Below, in pieces: positions 47,977-59,618 of a DNA stretch of 64,000 nt. The stretch's first letter is position 1, and every line of letters begins with the position of its first letter. The position numbers were made by a program, and so were the translations under genes. The stretch is from Amylostereum areolatum (taxonomy: Eukaryota > Basidiomycota > Agaricomycetes > Russulales > Stereaceae). The DNA is taken from positions 372,001 through 436,000 of the forward strand of contig SAXG01000036.1 in NCBI GenBank assembly GCA_012932865.1, given 5' to 3'. A model generated the notes under the pieces. That model ran no database searches and had not been told where the DNA came from. It was given only the letters and a program-made list of their open reading frames with translations.

Positions 47977-48901
47977 ATCTAATAAACCAACTATCAGCGA
48001 CTCCAACGTGAGGGATAGATAGACGAACGAATTACCATTGCAAAAACTATCTTGCACATTTTCACGTTCGCGTGTTTAAAAAGGAGGCGATGGCGGCGAT
48101 GGCAAGAGGGGCAGCGCGTACTGTACAGTGTAAGTAGATGAGTTCAAACTCCTCGAACGGAACGATGGGTGTTTAGCCCTGTGTGGCAACAGCCTCGTAA
48201 ATTATGTCATCGGCTTGCCCGGCTGACCGTTGATTACTTGCTCAGTGCTCGCGCACCCCATTCATGCCTACATACAACTTGAGACGTGTTAGTCCCAGGT
48301 CGACTCCCCTTTGGACTGGAAAGATCAAGTGCGTATCCCACCTGGCTGTCATCCGGGATTCTGAGACGCTCGATGGACAGTGACCAAGTTTGACTTCATT
48401 GCGGTGATGTTGTGGATCCAGAAGCGGCCCGATATACCCTCCTTTACTTCCACGAAAGCACCGATTCCGAGGTCGAGGCCTCGCGATATTCCCGGCCCCT
48501 AAAATGGGACGTCAAGGTGCCTCAGGGTGGCCGGCAACGTGTTGCAGGCGAGGCACTAGAAGGATGGGCTCTGAATTGAAGAAGCCTTGCAGCGTGACGG
48601 GGAGGAGCAAGATAAGTATTCCGAGGAAAACCTTCATTCCACCTCGAACCTGGGGTTGAAGAGTATAAAGCTTCTACACTTCTACGCGACGGTGCCCCCA
48701 ACGACACGCCCAGCATTCACACACACAGTGCGCGTCCTTGCCTCCTTCTCATCTTCAGCCCATAATCGATAACCGCTTTTTTTCAGAACGCATACCAAAC
48801 CAGCGTCGCCATCATTGCGGAACACAACGAGCCAACCGAGTCCGTCAGATTCCCATGCCATCGTTTCCGAGACCTCTCCATACTCAACCACCTCGGGCAG
48901 A
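47977..48901. other. Intergenic between divergent kinase-like and lectin 2 genes
   Basis: No gene recognised. It holds the lectin 2 promoter (TATA-like box listed) and its long leader. Confidence 0.5.
48664..48670 (+). promoter_or_regulatory. Candidate TATA box of lectin 2
   Basis: TATAAAG lies 232 bp before the ATG. The distance is long for a fungal gene unless the leader holds an intron; a CAG after a pyrimidine tract at 48778-48787 could be its acceptor. Confidence 0.4.
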
Positions 48902-49330
48902 ATGTCCTTCACGATCTCGGTCCGCGTCTACCAGACGAACCCCAACGCGTTCTTCCACCTTGTCGAGAAGACCGTGTGGAGGGACGCCAATGGCGGAACG
49001 TGGTCCAAGGTGAAGGGCGAGCACGTCCTCACCCTCGGCGCGAGCGGGACGTCTGGCGCCCTGCGCTTCCAGTCCGACACTGGAGAGGAGTTCCTCGCCG
49101 TGTTCGGCGTGCACAACTATGTGCGCTGGGCCGATATCGACACCAGCCTCGTCCCCGGCAGCACCGGCTGCTTCATCAATTCTGAGTACTACAACGGCGG
49201 GTGGCGGACGTACAAGAGAGAAGAAATGCTGCGCTGTTATAGCGTGACCAGTGCCAGGCAGAGGAAGTATACGATCAACTATGTGGTTGCTGAGGGTTAT
49301 AACCTGAAGGCTGACCTTATCATCGGGTGA
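48902..49330 (+). CDS. Fungal fruit-body lectin 2 (Agaricus bisporus lectin family)
   Basis: 142 residues, the usual family length, uninterrupted. ATG 48902 (MSFTISVRVYQTNPNAFFHL), stop TGA 49328-49330 right after LKADLIIG. KTVWRDANGGTW, LGASGTSGALRF and VFGVHNYVRWADID place Ala29 and Ser48-Gly49 as in lectin 1. An in-frame ATG at 48815 would add 29 Ser/Thr-rich residues but is not supported by the family start. No signal peptide, as expected for these cytosolic lectins. Compared with lectin 1 the loop after INSEYY is rebuilt (NGGWRTYKREEMLR). Probable role: binding foreign or endogenous galactose/GlcNAc glycans. Confidence 0.95.
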   Translation: MSFTISVRVYQTNPNAFFHLVEKTVWRDANGGTWSKVKGEHVLTLGASGTSGALRFQSDTGEEFLAVFGVHNYVRWADIDTSLVPGSTGCFINSEYYNGGWRTYKREEMLRCYSVTSARQRKYTINYVVAEGYNLKADLIIG

Positions 49331-49879
49331 GATAAGCTCAGGAGGATCTCGTTCTTCTTTTTCGTCCTGCATGTCCTCGAGCTCAGGTGTGTCGGCCTGT
49401 GTGCTCCACGACTTTGTTTCTTTCACAACGGTTACTTTCCTCTCATGTTCATTCCGTTGGTTTTCCGCGCGCATCGACAGAAAAATGCCGATCTGGTTTG
49501 CAGACTACATATACAGCGTTGAAGTATCCCAGTTGCGGAATAAGTATCTTCGCAATCCACGCGATGTGGCCTGTCACAATAAACGTCCATCCAAGCTACG
49601 CGTCATTACATGTCTGGCTCAGGTTCGCCTATTGCGTCGTCCTTGCGCAAAAAGCGTTGGGACGAGGGTCCTCGGCTGAGACGTCGGAAAGCGACGAGAA
49701 GCGCAGCGGCGAGAGGGTTCACACGTTCGAAGGGATATATCATTGCCAGCTGCGCAGCCATCCAACATCTTCGAAAGCGTGTAGGATCAATGTAGGATGG
49801 CTGCTACGATACATGACGGAAGATGGACGTCAAAAAAGTTTGGAACACTGCGTTCCGACGCGAGTCCACGGGGGATGTT
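49331..49879. other. Intergenic between convergent lectin 2 and oxysterol-binding genes
   Basis: 3' flanks only. An open frame at 49387-49956 shows no family features. Confidence 0.5.
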
Positions 49880-51439
49880 TCACTGCTTCTCACCGCCGAG
49901 CGGAGGGGCGTTGTACTGGTAGACGTACATGTCCTCCGTCGAAGGCGCCACCCTGAACAGCTTGCCCAGACGCTCGTCTGAGAAAAAGGAAGGGGGGAGG
50001 TTAGAGAGAGCAGGATCCAGAACGGGGGAGACGGAAAACGGGAGACACTCACAGACGGGATCGCTGTCCTCGTGCACGAAATGGCGCAGCTTCCACGTCG
50101 TGCCCGCCGCCGCCTCGTCCCGCCGCCGCTGCCGCTGCTCGTTCTCGATCTTGCTCTTCTCCCGGCTGGCCGCCTCGAAGTCGCCGTCCCGGATGCCCCT
50201 CGCGACCGCGGCCCACAGCTTGCGGCTCTCCCACGCGTCCTGGGCGTCGACCTCGGCGACGGAGACCTCCTCCTTGGCCGCGGTCACGTCCGTGAACGTC
50301 GCGCCGGTCCCGGCGTGCTTCGAGGTCGTGTGCCAGAGCCCCTCGACGGTGTGCGCGGCGGCGGACGAGCCCGGGGGGGAGACGGTGGCCTTGAAGGTGT
50401 GGGATTTGCCGGAGAAGTAGCCCTTGCCCTTGTACTCGATGGCGGCGAGCCAGCCGGTGGAGCTCTGGATGTAGGAGGCGTCGGTGAGCTCGATGTACGG
50501 GGAGCCGTACCAGATGCCGTCGATGCGCAGGCGCGGGAGGGTGATGAGGTACTGCTCCTGCCCGCCCTCGGGGAGCGCGAGGGTGAGGATGGCGTGGCCG
50601 ATCTGCTTGACGATGATGCTGCCGGCTGCGAAGGACGGCGTGAGCGCGCACAAGGCGGGGGAGGAGGGCGGAGGGGAGGGGGAGGCGTACACGAGAAGCT
50701 CGTCTTCTGCGCGCTGTGGCCTTGGAGGGCGAGGCCCTTGCTCTTGTTCTGGATGAAGTAGCCCGTGATGGGCGGGTGGTGCGAGACCTGCTCCACGACG
50801 AGGTCGGTCTGCCCGCGGCCGTCCTTGTCGGGCCAGTACCCGTAGAACACCCTGGCGCGCCTCGTGGTCAGCGCCGGAGCAGCAGCGGGAGCCCGCGGAG
50901 AAAAGGAACGCACTCTCCCAGCACCGGGTTAAGCGGCCTGATAGGGCGCAATCGCGGTTATATCAGTATCGGGGTCGGAACGTGGTGGGGAGAGGGGAGG
51001 GGAGGGGGGAGACGGACTTCTTCTCGGAGCCCATGGACTCGTTGCGGGAGGTGTACTGGCCCTTGAGGGTGCTGATGAACCACTTGAGGACGCGGAGGGC
51101 GCGGTCTTCGGGGGTGGTGCCGTCGGCGATGGCGGAGAAGAGCTCGGGGCGCTCGCACCAGTAGGCGGGGAACTCGGTGAGCGAGACGGGGGACAGGATG
51201 AAGGGCGGGGCGGTCAAGGAGGACAGATCGCCGGAGACGGAGGCGATGCTGGGGGGGCAAGGGTGAGGATGGAGGAGGAGGAGGAGGGGGAGATGGGGGA
51301 ACGCACGACTTGATGAACGCGGTCCAGCTGCCCTTCTGGCCAGCGGGCACGGCCTGGGGAGGATGTCAGCGCGAACGCAGCCGTCGACGAAGGCGGGACT
51401 CACATCGCCGGGGGCGCCGTCGGTGGGCGTGTCGGACAT
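49880..51439 (-). CDS. Oxysterol-binding protein, short KES1/OSH4-like type
   Basis: Lipid-transfer protein exchanging sterol and phosphatidylinositol 4-phosphate between membranes. Start 51437-51439 ([12 protein letters not shown]), then [75 protein letters not shown], and across an intron the fingerprint KPLNPVLGE. The family signature EQVSHHPPI follows ([17 protein letters not shown]), then [54 protein letters not shown] and a C-terminal helix rich in Glu/Arg ending before [15 protein letters not shown]. No PH or ankyrin domain, so it belongs with the short OSH4-like members. Stop at 49880-49882. Confidence 0.93.
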
Positions 51440-53339
51440 GGTGTGTATTCGATGAAGAGGAGGGAAAGGGCAAAGTCTGCGATGATGTCAGGACTGGGCT
51501 TTCGAACGAGGGCGATGCGAGCTGCCCCACCAAGGAGTCGACGCTGTGAACGGCGACCGCGATGTTCTGGTCGTTGGGGGAGAGGAGGGGAGGGACGGGA
51601 GGAGCCCGATGGGTGATGGTCAGTGGCAAGTGGTTGGTTTGTGCGCTAACGGCGGTGTGGGGCGGCGGGCTGTGCTGCGTCCTCGACTCTCGCCCACTTC
51701 AGTTACGGATCGCACCCTGACACCAAGCTCGAGCGTTGGGTCTCGGATCGAGGGCTCACTGCCGTCGAACATGAATTACAATGTTACATGCTCGATAACA
51801 AAGAGAGAAGGTGGAAGGTAGACGTGTGTGGTGCAACTCAAAACCCCGATCTCGTCAACGGGGGCGCGTCCGCGCTCCGCCCTGCAGCCTGCTATGGATG
51901 TACATATGTACACAAACGCGACGAGGGAGCTGAGGGGAGGTGCCTGGCATGACCGCGTCGTGAAGGGAGAAACAGTCGGCGTTCGGGATAGATTGGTACA
52001 GATCATCGCATAAGCAAGGCCGTTACATGAAAGTGCGCGATGCACGAAAATGCGGTCGAGTCGGTCTGATACATAAGGCGCTCGAATAACCAGAGGCCCA
52101 GAAAGATACGTTGACCAGGGCCTGGAATCTGGGCACGAAAGGTTGAGAAAGAAGCGGAACCGCCAGCGGGACAGCACCTACACTTGGCCCCAGGCTGGCA
52201 CCACCGACCCGAGGCCAAGTCCATCGTCGGTCTTTTCCTTCTCTTGTATCGGTATGCACGTCTTCTGATAAGTAAGATATCCTTCCTCGGGAGCACCTGA
52301 ATATAAACATATCAGAGGCAATCCGCCCGTTCCATCCAGGGAGATCTCCCCATTGTCAACGCCGGTTGGAGATTAAACCTGTCGTCTTCCTGGCGAATCT
52401 CTCAGCGGTGCACAGGCTGTTTGCCCCCCGAGTCGCCGCTTCCGTTCGACCATCTATCTCGGGAAGCGATTGGCTGGATACATCGTACGTAGAACCCAAC
52501 GTACCGACGCGGAGATCACGGAGCTATCTGGGATTTCATCTTGAGTTGGAACGTCGCTAGGATGTACGCACCAGTCCTGGAATAGACTTGCAATGCGGGG
52601 TCCAGGCTTGGCACGCAGTGCCCTTCGCATTGAGCGGGAGACCTGAAGCCTGGCCTGAAGCTTGAAGCTTGAAGGCTGCCGTCCATAATGCACGAAGCCG
52701 CCCCGCTGCGGTTTTGATGGCGTCGGGGTCAAACACTCGCAATCTGTTGAAAAGTGCGTCAAGGTTACTATCCAAGATGTCCGTTCGGAAGGTTGATGCA
52801 TGATGGATGCGGACCGCATGAAGTCCCACGTCGAACGTGCGGATTTGCCGAATGATTGGGACGGCCGTGTGAGCCGCAAGTACGTCCTGCGGCGTTCATC
52901 GTAGGATGGGCAGAGTTTGAGGTGCGGAAAAGGTCAGAGTTATTCTCGAGCGCAGGCAGAATAGAAGGAATCTTTCGTGAAAGCGGGGTATGTTCCCACA
53001 TGCGGTACAGAAGCCTGATCGAAAGCAGGACGACTGGCCGAACTGTGCGCATCAGCAGAGTCCGATGGCGAGAGAGGTCCGATCTGAGACACCACGCCTG
53101 TGACATCCGCAAAATCAAACCTCTGGTAGTGTGGGTGAGGCTAAGTATGAGCGCTCGGTGCAGGAGGACGACGTCTACTGGTAGCTTGATGCCGAAGTCG
53201 GCAGGAAAACGAACAGGTTGCATTTCAATGGAGAAGCACGTACATTTGCAACAATATCGGGAGAGAGCAAGTGGATCGCAGACATTCCCTGGACCGTGCA
53301 AAGGAGAGAGTCAAGGAGGGATTCGAACGGGCGGAAGAA
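51440..53339. other. Gene-free stretch of 1.9 kb left of the transposon
   Basis: Overlapping open frames on both strands around 52768-53301 match nothing I recognise. A small direct repetition of CCTGAAGC/GCTTGAAG words lies at 52640-52675. The last nine bases are one copy of the transposon's target-site duplication, so this DNA was once continuous with the kinase upstream region after 59618. Confidence 0.45.
53331..53339. repeat. Target-site duplication, left copy (9 bp)
   Basis: GCGGAAGAA directly before the left inverted repeat; the identical word directly follows the right inverted repeat at 59619-59627. Confidence 0.93.
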
Positions 53340-53587
53340 CAGACTCCTTCCCGCCGCTTCTTCGAGCACCGCCGGCCCCCCCCGGCCCCCCACCTAACAC
53401 CACCTCTAGTGCTCGAAGAGCGACTGGCACTTTTGGTCGTGACTAAGCTGAGACCCCGTAGGACCCCTCCCGCCTTCCCGCAGTCAATGTCCCAATCCAG
53501 CTCGCTTGTATACGCGTGTACCGACGAGCGCATTCCCGACGCATTACATATACTTCGATTAGATACATATATTTAATATACAGCTTT
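53340..53587 (+). repeat. Left terminal inverted repeat
   Basis: Begins CAGACTCCTTCCCGCCGC, contains the GC-rich block GG-C8-GG-C6, and ends AATATACAGCTTT. Its only difference from the right copy is A versus G in GCGC(A/G)TTCCCG. Confidence 0.95.
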
Positions 53588-53754
53588 TTGCTATTCCCCA
53601 AGCTTGCCGCTTGCGCAGTCCGAGTCCGAGTCCGAAAGTAGATCCCGACGTGCGTTGTTTCTTGCCACGCCGCCATGAGGCATGCACGAGGCAAGGGAAT
53701 GAGACCGAGGATTTGTGTTTCTTTCTCTTACGCTTGGACTCCCAGCACTCTAAT

Positions 53755-56584
53755 ATGTCGGACCCTGTCTCACTCCTCCTTGAATTCTTGAAGACTTCCG
53801 CATTGTCCCTACCCGAGCTACTCGTCTCCTTGATGTCCACACCTCGGTACAAGGAAACCATATGTGCATTGTTCCAGTCCAACATCATCTCCTTCCTGAA
53901 TGCATTGATCAAGAACCCGGATCTCCGTGCCAAGATCCTCAAATGGGCCATGGAGTTCACCACTCCGGAATACTGTCGTGAGGTTACCGCATTGTCCAGA
54001 CCAGAGGCCGGTCTCCACTTCACCGCAAAGAATGCGACAGCGGAGAAGATTGAAAGCTTCAGCATCCAGAAGATGGCCGCGATAATGCAAAAGCTCGCAC
54101 CTTTCCTGTGGATCCTTCTCGGATCACTGTTGGAAGCAGACCCGGACTTGGTGAAGAGGAGAGAAAGGTATGCGGCTAAGAAGGACACACAGGCAGGTCG
54201 GCCGATGCAGACATCGGGAGGCAATCAAGGCGATTCGGGAAGCGCTCAGGCTAGCGAAGGGGCCAACGACACAGAGGAGGATGCCTATTGGGCAGAGCTT
54301 GGAGCTCTCGAAGAACTTGAGGATGGACATGGCGCGCCCGGCGTCGCTGGAAGGAATGCTACGTCAGGTGGAGGCGCATTGCGGTCAAAGAGAGAAACCG
54401 AACGTACTATTGTGTGTATATATCAGTTTTGGATGTTCCATTCTCGCTCACCATGTTCTTTCTTACTAGCGAAGGGTCACGATCCTCAGTATTATGGCGA
54501 AGAGCACAAACCGTCTGTGCAACGCGTTTGCAGCTGTCATCGGCCTGTTTTTACACTCTAGCAATGTTCCCGAGCGTGTCCTGGAGATGGTCGCACATAT
54601 GGGGGTGTCCATAGGTCCAACCGCTGTCAACGAGGGTGTCAGCGCGCTATCGAAAGAGGCTTCGACAAAACTCATCCAGCTTGGCCAAACCCTTCTCGCA
54701 ATGGATGCATACGACAACTTTGATGTCTTGTTCAACGTCGCAACGCCTACCGTTGAAAGCGGAAGTAAATCCCTTGCACACCTTACATCGGGGACACTTG
54801 TGCAGTTGGAACATGGAGTCGTTCTTGATGATCTCAAGTGTTCAAAGGAGATGTGGGAACGAAGCGCGTTCAACGCGAAGTCCACCAAGCGCGAAGACGA
54901 GTTGGGGGAACACACCGTGTTTGATCTTCTCGATCTCCATCCCGAGCAACCCCATATGTCTGGCCTGACACGCCGCCAACGCTTCCAAGCATGGATGTTT
55001 CGGAAAAGCCTTATCGAGCATGGGCCCGCCTACTTTCAGAAATACAAGGATGACCTGTCCCGGGATACTCCCGAATCTATCGAACAAGTCCCTGTTGTCA
55101 AGACGTATCAAGTTCCTGCTCGCGCGATGAACATCAATGAATCTACAACAAGAGGGAACATGGATGCCATACAGACCCTCCTTCGACAGGGCGGTGTTGA
55201 CCCCGAGACCGTCGGCATGACCAATATCTCGGACTACGTTGTTCTCTTCAGCGGGGACCTTGGGACATTGGAGCGCGTGCAGAGTATCCTCGAGTCCCGA
55301 TCAGCAGAGTCGACGCCGTGGCTACGGTTCCAGTACGTGGTATTCTTACCTGGTCAATTCCACATCAAGATGGCATGTGCCGACGCTCTTTGGAGAACGT
55401 TCCTCAAGCCGAAGGATGCAAAAGTTGATCCTACCAGCACGATGCATCACGCGGGTCTATTCAGCCCACGGGAATCCAACATCATTGGATCCAATCCAGG
55501 ATTCCGTCGCATGCACGACCTTGTGCTACACGATGGAATTGTTTGCCGCTTGGATGTGTGGAGGGTTGAGGCTAAGTCTGCCAGCGGCGGGTCAATCACA
55601 ACGCTCGATGGCTATGCGGCTGGGGAACCCACATACGAAGATATCGTCAAGATGTCCGAGGATATTGTGAAGAAGTACGTCGCCAGCGGGGACTTCAAGG
55701 ATCAACGGGACAAGCCTGCAAACATGCGCGACAAGGACTTCGAGAATAGTCAGCTTCGGCACCTATGCTACCTCCTTTACGAGGAAATCTCGTACGCAAT
55801 GAACATTGGGGACGTTGGACGCCTTGAGGTTGCACTCGCGACATGGATTTTCCTGTTCAAAGGGACCGGAAAGAACAAGTACGCGACGCAGATCGCGAAA
55901 TTCTTGATGGAGGTACATTTCTTATATCCCCCGGGTCTCAAGTTAGTGATTCCCCACCGCCATCGTCTCCTAAGGGGTTTACTGATCTTTCGTATACTAC
56001 TGCAGGCGAGCGGCGCGCTACAATTGGTTTTGTAATCCAAGAGGGAAGCCAGGTATGTTCCGGGGAGTAGACTGGCTCGTCGAACGGAACAATCTCTATA
56101 CAAAGGTAGAGTCCCGTCCCTATGCACTCGGGCATCTGAAACTGACGAAGGCTGCGGCGGTTGTTGAAAGCACATATATGGCGGCGAGTTCTCGAACAAC
56201 ACTCTCCAGTACCTCCTCAAAGAATCAATTCTCATCGAGCTCTACCGCCACCTTCATGTCCAGATTGAGGATAACTTCTGCCTTACAAACCGGACTATCA
56301 ACCACGCAAAACCGAACATGGCAGCAACATATCGAGTTGTATGCGAGCACATGGAGAAATACAAGCCGCACGAATTTACCCTAGACCGAGACCCCGCGGT
56401 ACACTACGTCGTCGAGGATGTATTGCGGTCGGGGATGGATCAACTTCAGGTGATGTCCTTGGAGGAGTCTCTGCTTGTGGACTTGGAGTCGGAGCAGCCA
56501 ATCATTGGGGACGATGGCGAGGTAACAGTCATGCGTGATGGCCAGGGCGAGGGAACAGTCATGCGTGATGATCTGGCAGTATAG
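53755..56584 (+). CDS. DUF6589-family protein, putative transposase
   Basis: Four exons (53755-54411, 54470-55941, 56006-56105, 56171-56584) join in frame to 880 residues. The N-terminal helical region MSDPVSLLLEFLKTSALSLP is followed by an acidic linker. The DUF6589-like core then contains TILSIMAKSTNRLCNAFAAVIGLFLHSSNVPERV, LLAMDAYDNFDVLF, GTLVQLEHGVV, VVLFSGDLGTLERVQSI, PGQFHIKMACADALW, KNKYATQIAKFL, KRAARYNWFCNPRGKPGMFRGVDWLVERNN and HIYGGEFSNNTLQYL. Asp301 (YDN) and Asp482 (GDLGT) are candidate members of a DDE-type catalytic triad; a third acid may be the Glu of DWLVERN. That is inference. The C-terminus contains a short tandem repeat (VMRDGQGEGT/VMRDD). Position inside a TIR-bound element makes it the likely transposase. 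No frame damage. Confidence 0.85.
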
Positions 56585-56929
56585 TGATCAGCTAGCTAGT
56601 ATATCGATAGAGGCGGTCATTGACTCACTGTGATTTCATGTGAACCGAGACGGACCCGCCGCCGCCGAGGATCGATTTGGCGGAGCGAGAGACGGGCTTT
56701 GCTGTACGTGGGAAGGCGTAGGCCCAGCGAACGGTGAGGGAAGCCCAAGCGAAGCAGCCGAGTGGGGTCGGCTCTGCTCGCGCGGATGCGAGCTGGTAAT
56801 TGGGGGGGATACGGTTGGTGGATGATTTGAGCTGGGTTGGGAAAGCAGACGAGCTGCCTGGACTTTGGCCGGGCACAGAGCGTTGCTTTCTGAACAAAAT
56901 CAGAAACCACAATCAAAAGAAAGAACCGA
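56585..56929. other. Space between the two convergent transposon genes
   Basis: 345 bp holding the 3' ends of both genes. No further frame or repeat recognised; terminators are not identifiable by eye. Confidence 0.5.
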
Positions 56930-59296
56930 TTACGACGCACTATTATGGCCCATCTGGTGGCAAACACTGCAGGTTTGAGGGCGGCGAGTTCGAGGGGGTG
57001 CCGCCGATCCTTGTATAGAGTTTCCCGCGGGTGCGTTGTTTAGATCAACGGACATTGGGATACTAGAGACCGAAGGGGGAGAGGGAGGGGGATTGTATAC
57101 GGTGTTGACCATGTCAAGGATCTCCTGCCCAAACTTCTTTGCGCGGTTCCAGCGCGTCTCGCGGATAACATCGGGAACAGAGGAAATCTTGTGGACTTGA
57201 GCGCAGGCGACGATACGGAGGAGGACGGGGTCCGACATGAATGTTCTCGCGCCGAAGTCCTTGTATGAGGAGGGACTGAGAACCTTGAGGGCGATGGTAT
57301 CGCGCCAGTCCCGTAGTCGTGCTTCGAGATCGTATTCCTGGCTTGTGTACGGCTTCTCCCTGATGGAGGACTTGCCTCGTGGGGCCTTGGATGTTAGATT
57401 GTCGGTGATTGGTGGGAGAAAGAGGGTCATGGTGGCGACGAGGGTTGGAGTACAGAGATCACAGCAGAGTCGTGAATCGCGGGGGCGGCAGCGTGGACAT
57501 CCTAAAGGATCGTCTTCGCGGCAGCGCAGGTGTTCGTTTTCTGAAGGCGTGGATGCTGTCGGCATGGATGAAGCAGTGGAAAGAAAAGATAAGATGTACC
57601 ATTTACACCACCAAAGTAGGCCCTCGGAATTTGCCGACGACAACTTACCCCGCGTGTCTGTGCGTTCGCGAAATCTGCCGCTGCCTCATCCACCTCCACC
57701 ACCTTCCCTTTCGGAAACCACGCCGGTCGCGTTGTTGCTACCGTTGCATGGTATCGAGCTTGAAGATCGGCCTCGCTTATCTTGGGCAGCACCACGGTTG
57801 GAATCATCGGCGTTGGTGATTCAACCTCAGCCATAATTACATCTTCCGGGGATACCGCACGCGCAGGTACTTGCGCCTGTCCAGCAGGTGTCGCGAGCCC
57901 CCGGTTATCAGCGGGGACGGAAATGGGAACTTCAGGTGCGCTCTCTGATGACACCACCCGCTTTTTGACCAACTTGTCGCGATAAGATCCTGGGGCGAAC
58001 ACAGCCAGTGCATCAGCGGTTCGTTTCTTCCCCTCCGCCCCACTGGTCTTCACTTGGGGGGGATTCAGGACTGATTTTGGGACCGCGTCGAAATGTTTTG
58101 GCTCGGCGAACAAAATCGCTAGCCCCTCCAACTTCGGATCGCGCGCGGCTCTCCCGAAACGTTGCCACATCGTCTCCAAGGTGCAGGTGAGTCTCCATTG
58201 GATGACGAGCTCAATATCGGGAATGTCAACGCCCTGATTTTTTCCCGTCAGATTTGTGCACAGTCAAAAGTGTTCTTGCTCACCATCCCGAGAGAATCGG
58301 TACCACAGGCCCCAGCACGTTCTCCATCTGCAATTGCCTTCGCCTCTGTCTCGCAGTACGTGTCGCTCATAATGGAATGGAACCAAATGAGCTTATCTTG
58401 ATCCTCCGCAGGTAGACGAAGACGTAAGTGTTTACAACACGCCTCTGCCTCCTTAATGCTGTCAAAAAAAATGATAAATTTCCTTTCAGGTAGCTTCCCC
58501 TTTCCGTCGACGATTGGGATGACGGGGTCAAGGTCCCGGAAGGACGATGCTGGGTATTTCATCATGCATACCGACAAGAAGACATTTGGGCGATCATTGG
58601 GACGGATGAAGAATTCCGTGTTCGCTGGCGTCAGGTTAAGGATGCCGCACACTTCGGCAAGCATGCGTGGGGGTAATGTTGCGGAGAGGAGGCAGAAGTG
58701 GACGCTTGGGGGAAGGAGATAGCGAAGGCGAGCGATTTCCTTGTACTCCGGGCGGAAGCCACTCCATGTACTAATGCAGTGAGCTTCGTCGAAGGTGAGC
58801 GAAGGCATCCTGTCGACCCAAGACTTGTTTTTCCACAGTTTCTCAAAGCGGCCGTCCTTGTCCATCATAATCTCGGGGCTAATGACAACGAACCGGTGCT
58901 GTCCGTCTTTGATTTCCTGATGAATGGTGAACACTTCACTGGTCGACAGGATAATAAGGGTAAGTACAGTACCATGAAGGTTGAGTCATTGTTATTCTTT
59001 CCGGTGACAGCGACGGCACTGACACCCACCCCTTGCATGATTTCGACGGTCTGTTGTCCCAGGATATTTAGAGCCGTCACAACAACGGCTATGCACTCGC
59101 TGTCGAAAAGTAAGGGCATCATGAATGCTAGTGATTTTCCGAAACCCGTGCTCGCACAACCAACAAGGTGCTTCTGTCTCTGAAGGATACCTCTGCAGAT
59201 CTTCATTTGCAGAAGGCAGGGTTGTTTGCCGAACACCTCAAATGTCCTCTTGCGCATTTCCGCGAAGGTCGGTATAGTCCGAGTTGGAGGAGCCAT
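56930..59296 (-). CDS. RecQ/DEAH-type superfamily II helicase of the transposon
   Basis: DNA unwinding enzyme. Start 59294-59296 (MAPPTRTIPTFAEMRKRTFE). Motifs in order: PCLLQMKICRGILQ (Q/0 motif), CASTGFGKSLAF (Walker A), VVISPEIMMDKD (Ib), LTFDEAHCISTWSG (DEAH), CLLSATLPP (III), KFIIFFDSIKEAEA (IV), TDSLGM/GVDIPDIELVIQW across an intron (V) and ETMWQRFGRAARD (VI). The C-terminal half is Pro/Ser/Val-rich, then has a Cys cluster (CREDDPLGCPRC...CCDLC) and an end zinc knuckle CSVCHQMGHN. Stop at 56930-56932. Near 58945-58975 the frame changes between NNNDSTFMV and VFTIHQEIKDG; only a very short intron (about 29 nt) restores it, so a frameshift is possible here. Confidence 0.88.
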
Positions 59297-59370
59297 GGTG
59301 AAGGCGGTTGGAGGTAGCGAGCCTGCGTAAAGTACATATGCTTAACTGCCAGCGAAATGAACAGTCGAAC

Positions 59371-59618
59371 AAAGCTGTATATTAAATATATGTATCTAAT
59401 CGAAGTATATGTAATGCGTCGGGAACGCGCTCGTCGGTACACGCGTATACAAGCGAGCTGGATTGGGACATTGACTGCGGGAAGGCGGGAGGGGTCCTAC
59501 GGGGTCTCAGCTTAGTCACGACCAAAAGTGCCAGTCGCTCTTCGAGCACTAGAGGTGGTGTTAGGTGGGGGGCCGGGGGGGGCCGGCGGTGCTCGAAGAA
59601 GCGGCGGGAAGGAGTCTG
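59371..59618 (-). repeat. Right terminal inverted repeat
   Basis: Reverse complement of 53340-53587 with one mismatch over 248 bases, including the identical C8/C6 homopolymer lengths. Confidence 0.95.

Larger units (their letters stand above)
53340..59618. mobile_element. 6,279-bp DNA transposon with 248-bp TIRs, helicase and DUF6589 genes (AcademH-like)
   Basis: The inverted repeats at 53340-53587 and 59371-59618 are equal in length and differ at one position by eye. A 9-bp duplication GCGGAAGAA flanks the element. Inside are two convergent genes on opposite strands, a DUF6589 protein (53755-56584) and a RecQ/DEAH helicase (56930-59296), with little spare DNA. Near-identical TIRs and a perfect duplication indicate recent insertion. 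Long TIRs plus 9-bp duplication also occur in Mutator elements, but no Mutator transposase motif was seen. From memory, helicase-bearing Academ elements (AcademH) fit best. Confidence 0.93.

Noticed and set aside
53315..53340. GGATTCGAAC word (possible tRNA on the minus strand)
   Set aside because: The T-stem does not pair and no A box lies at the right distance.
52768..53446. Long overlapping open frames on both strands left of the transposon
   Set aside because: Neither translation shows family features, and one runs into the transposon TIR; they look like chance frames in GC-rich DNA.
56930..59296. Telomere-linked RecQ helicase as sign of a subtelomere
   Set aside because: The gene lies within a TIR-bound element with a target-site duplication, and no telomere-like repeat is seen nearby.
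53340..59618. Mutator (MULE) assignment of the transposon
   Set aside because: TIR and duplication lengths would fit, but neither gene shows MULE transposase or SWIM zinc-finger features, and a helicase is not expected there.
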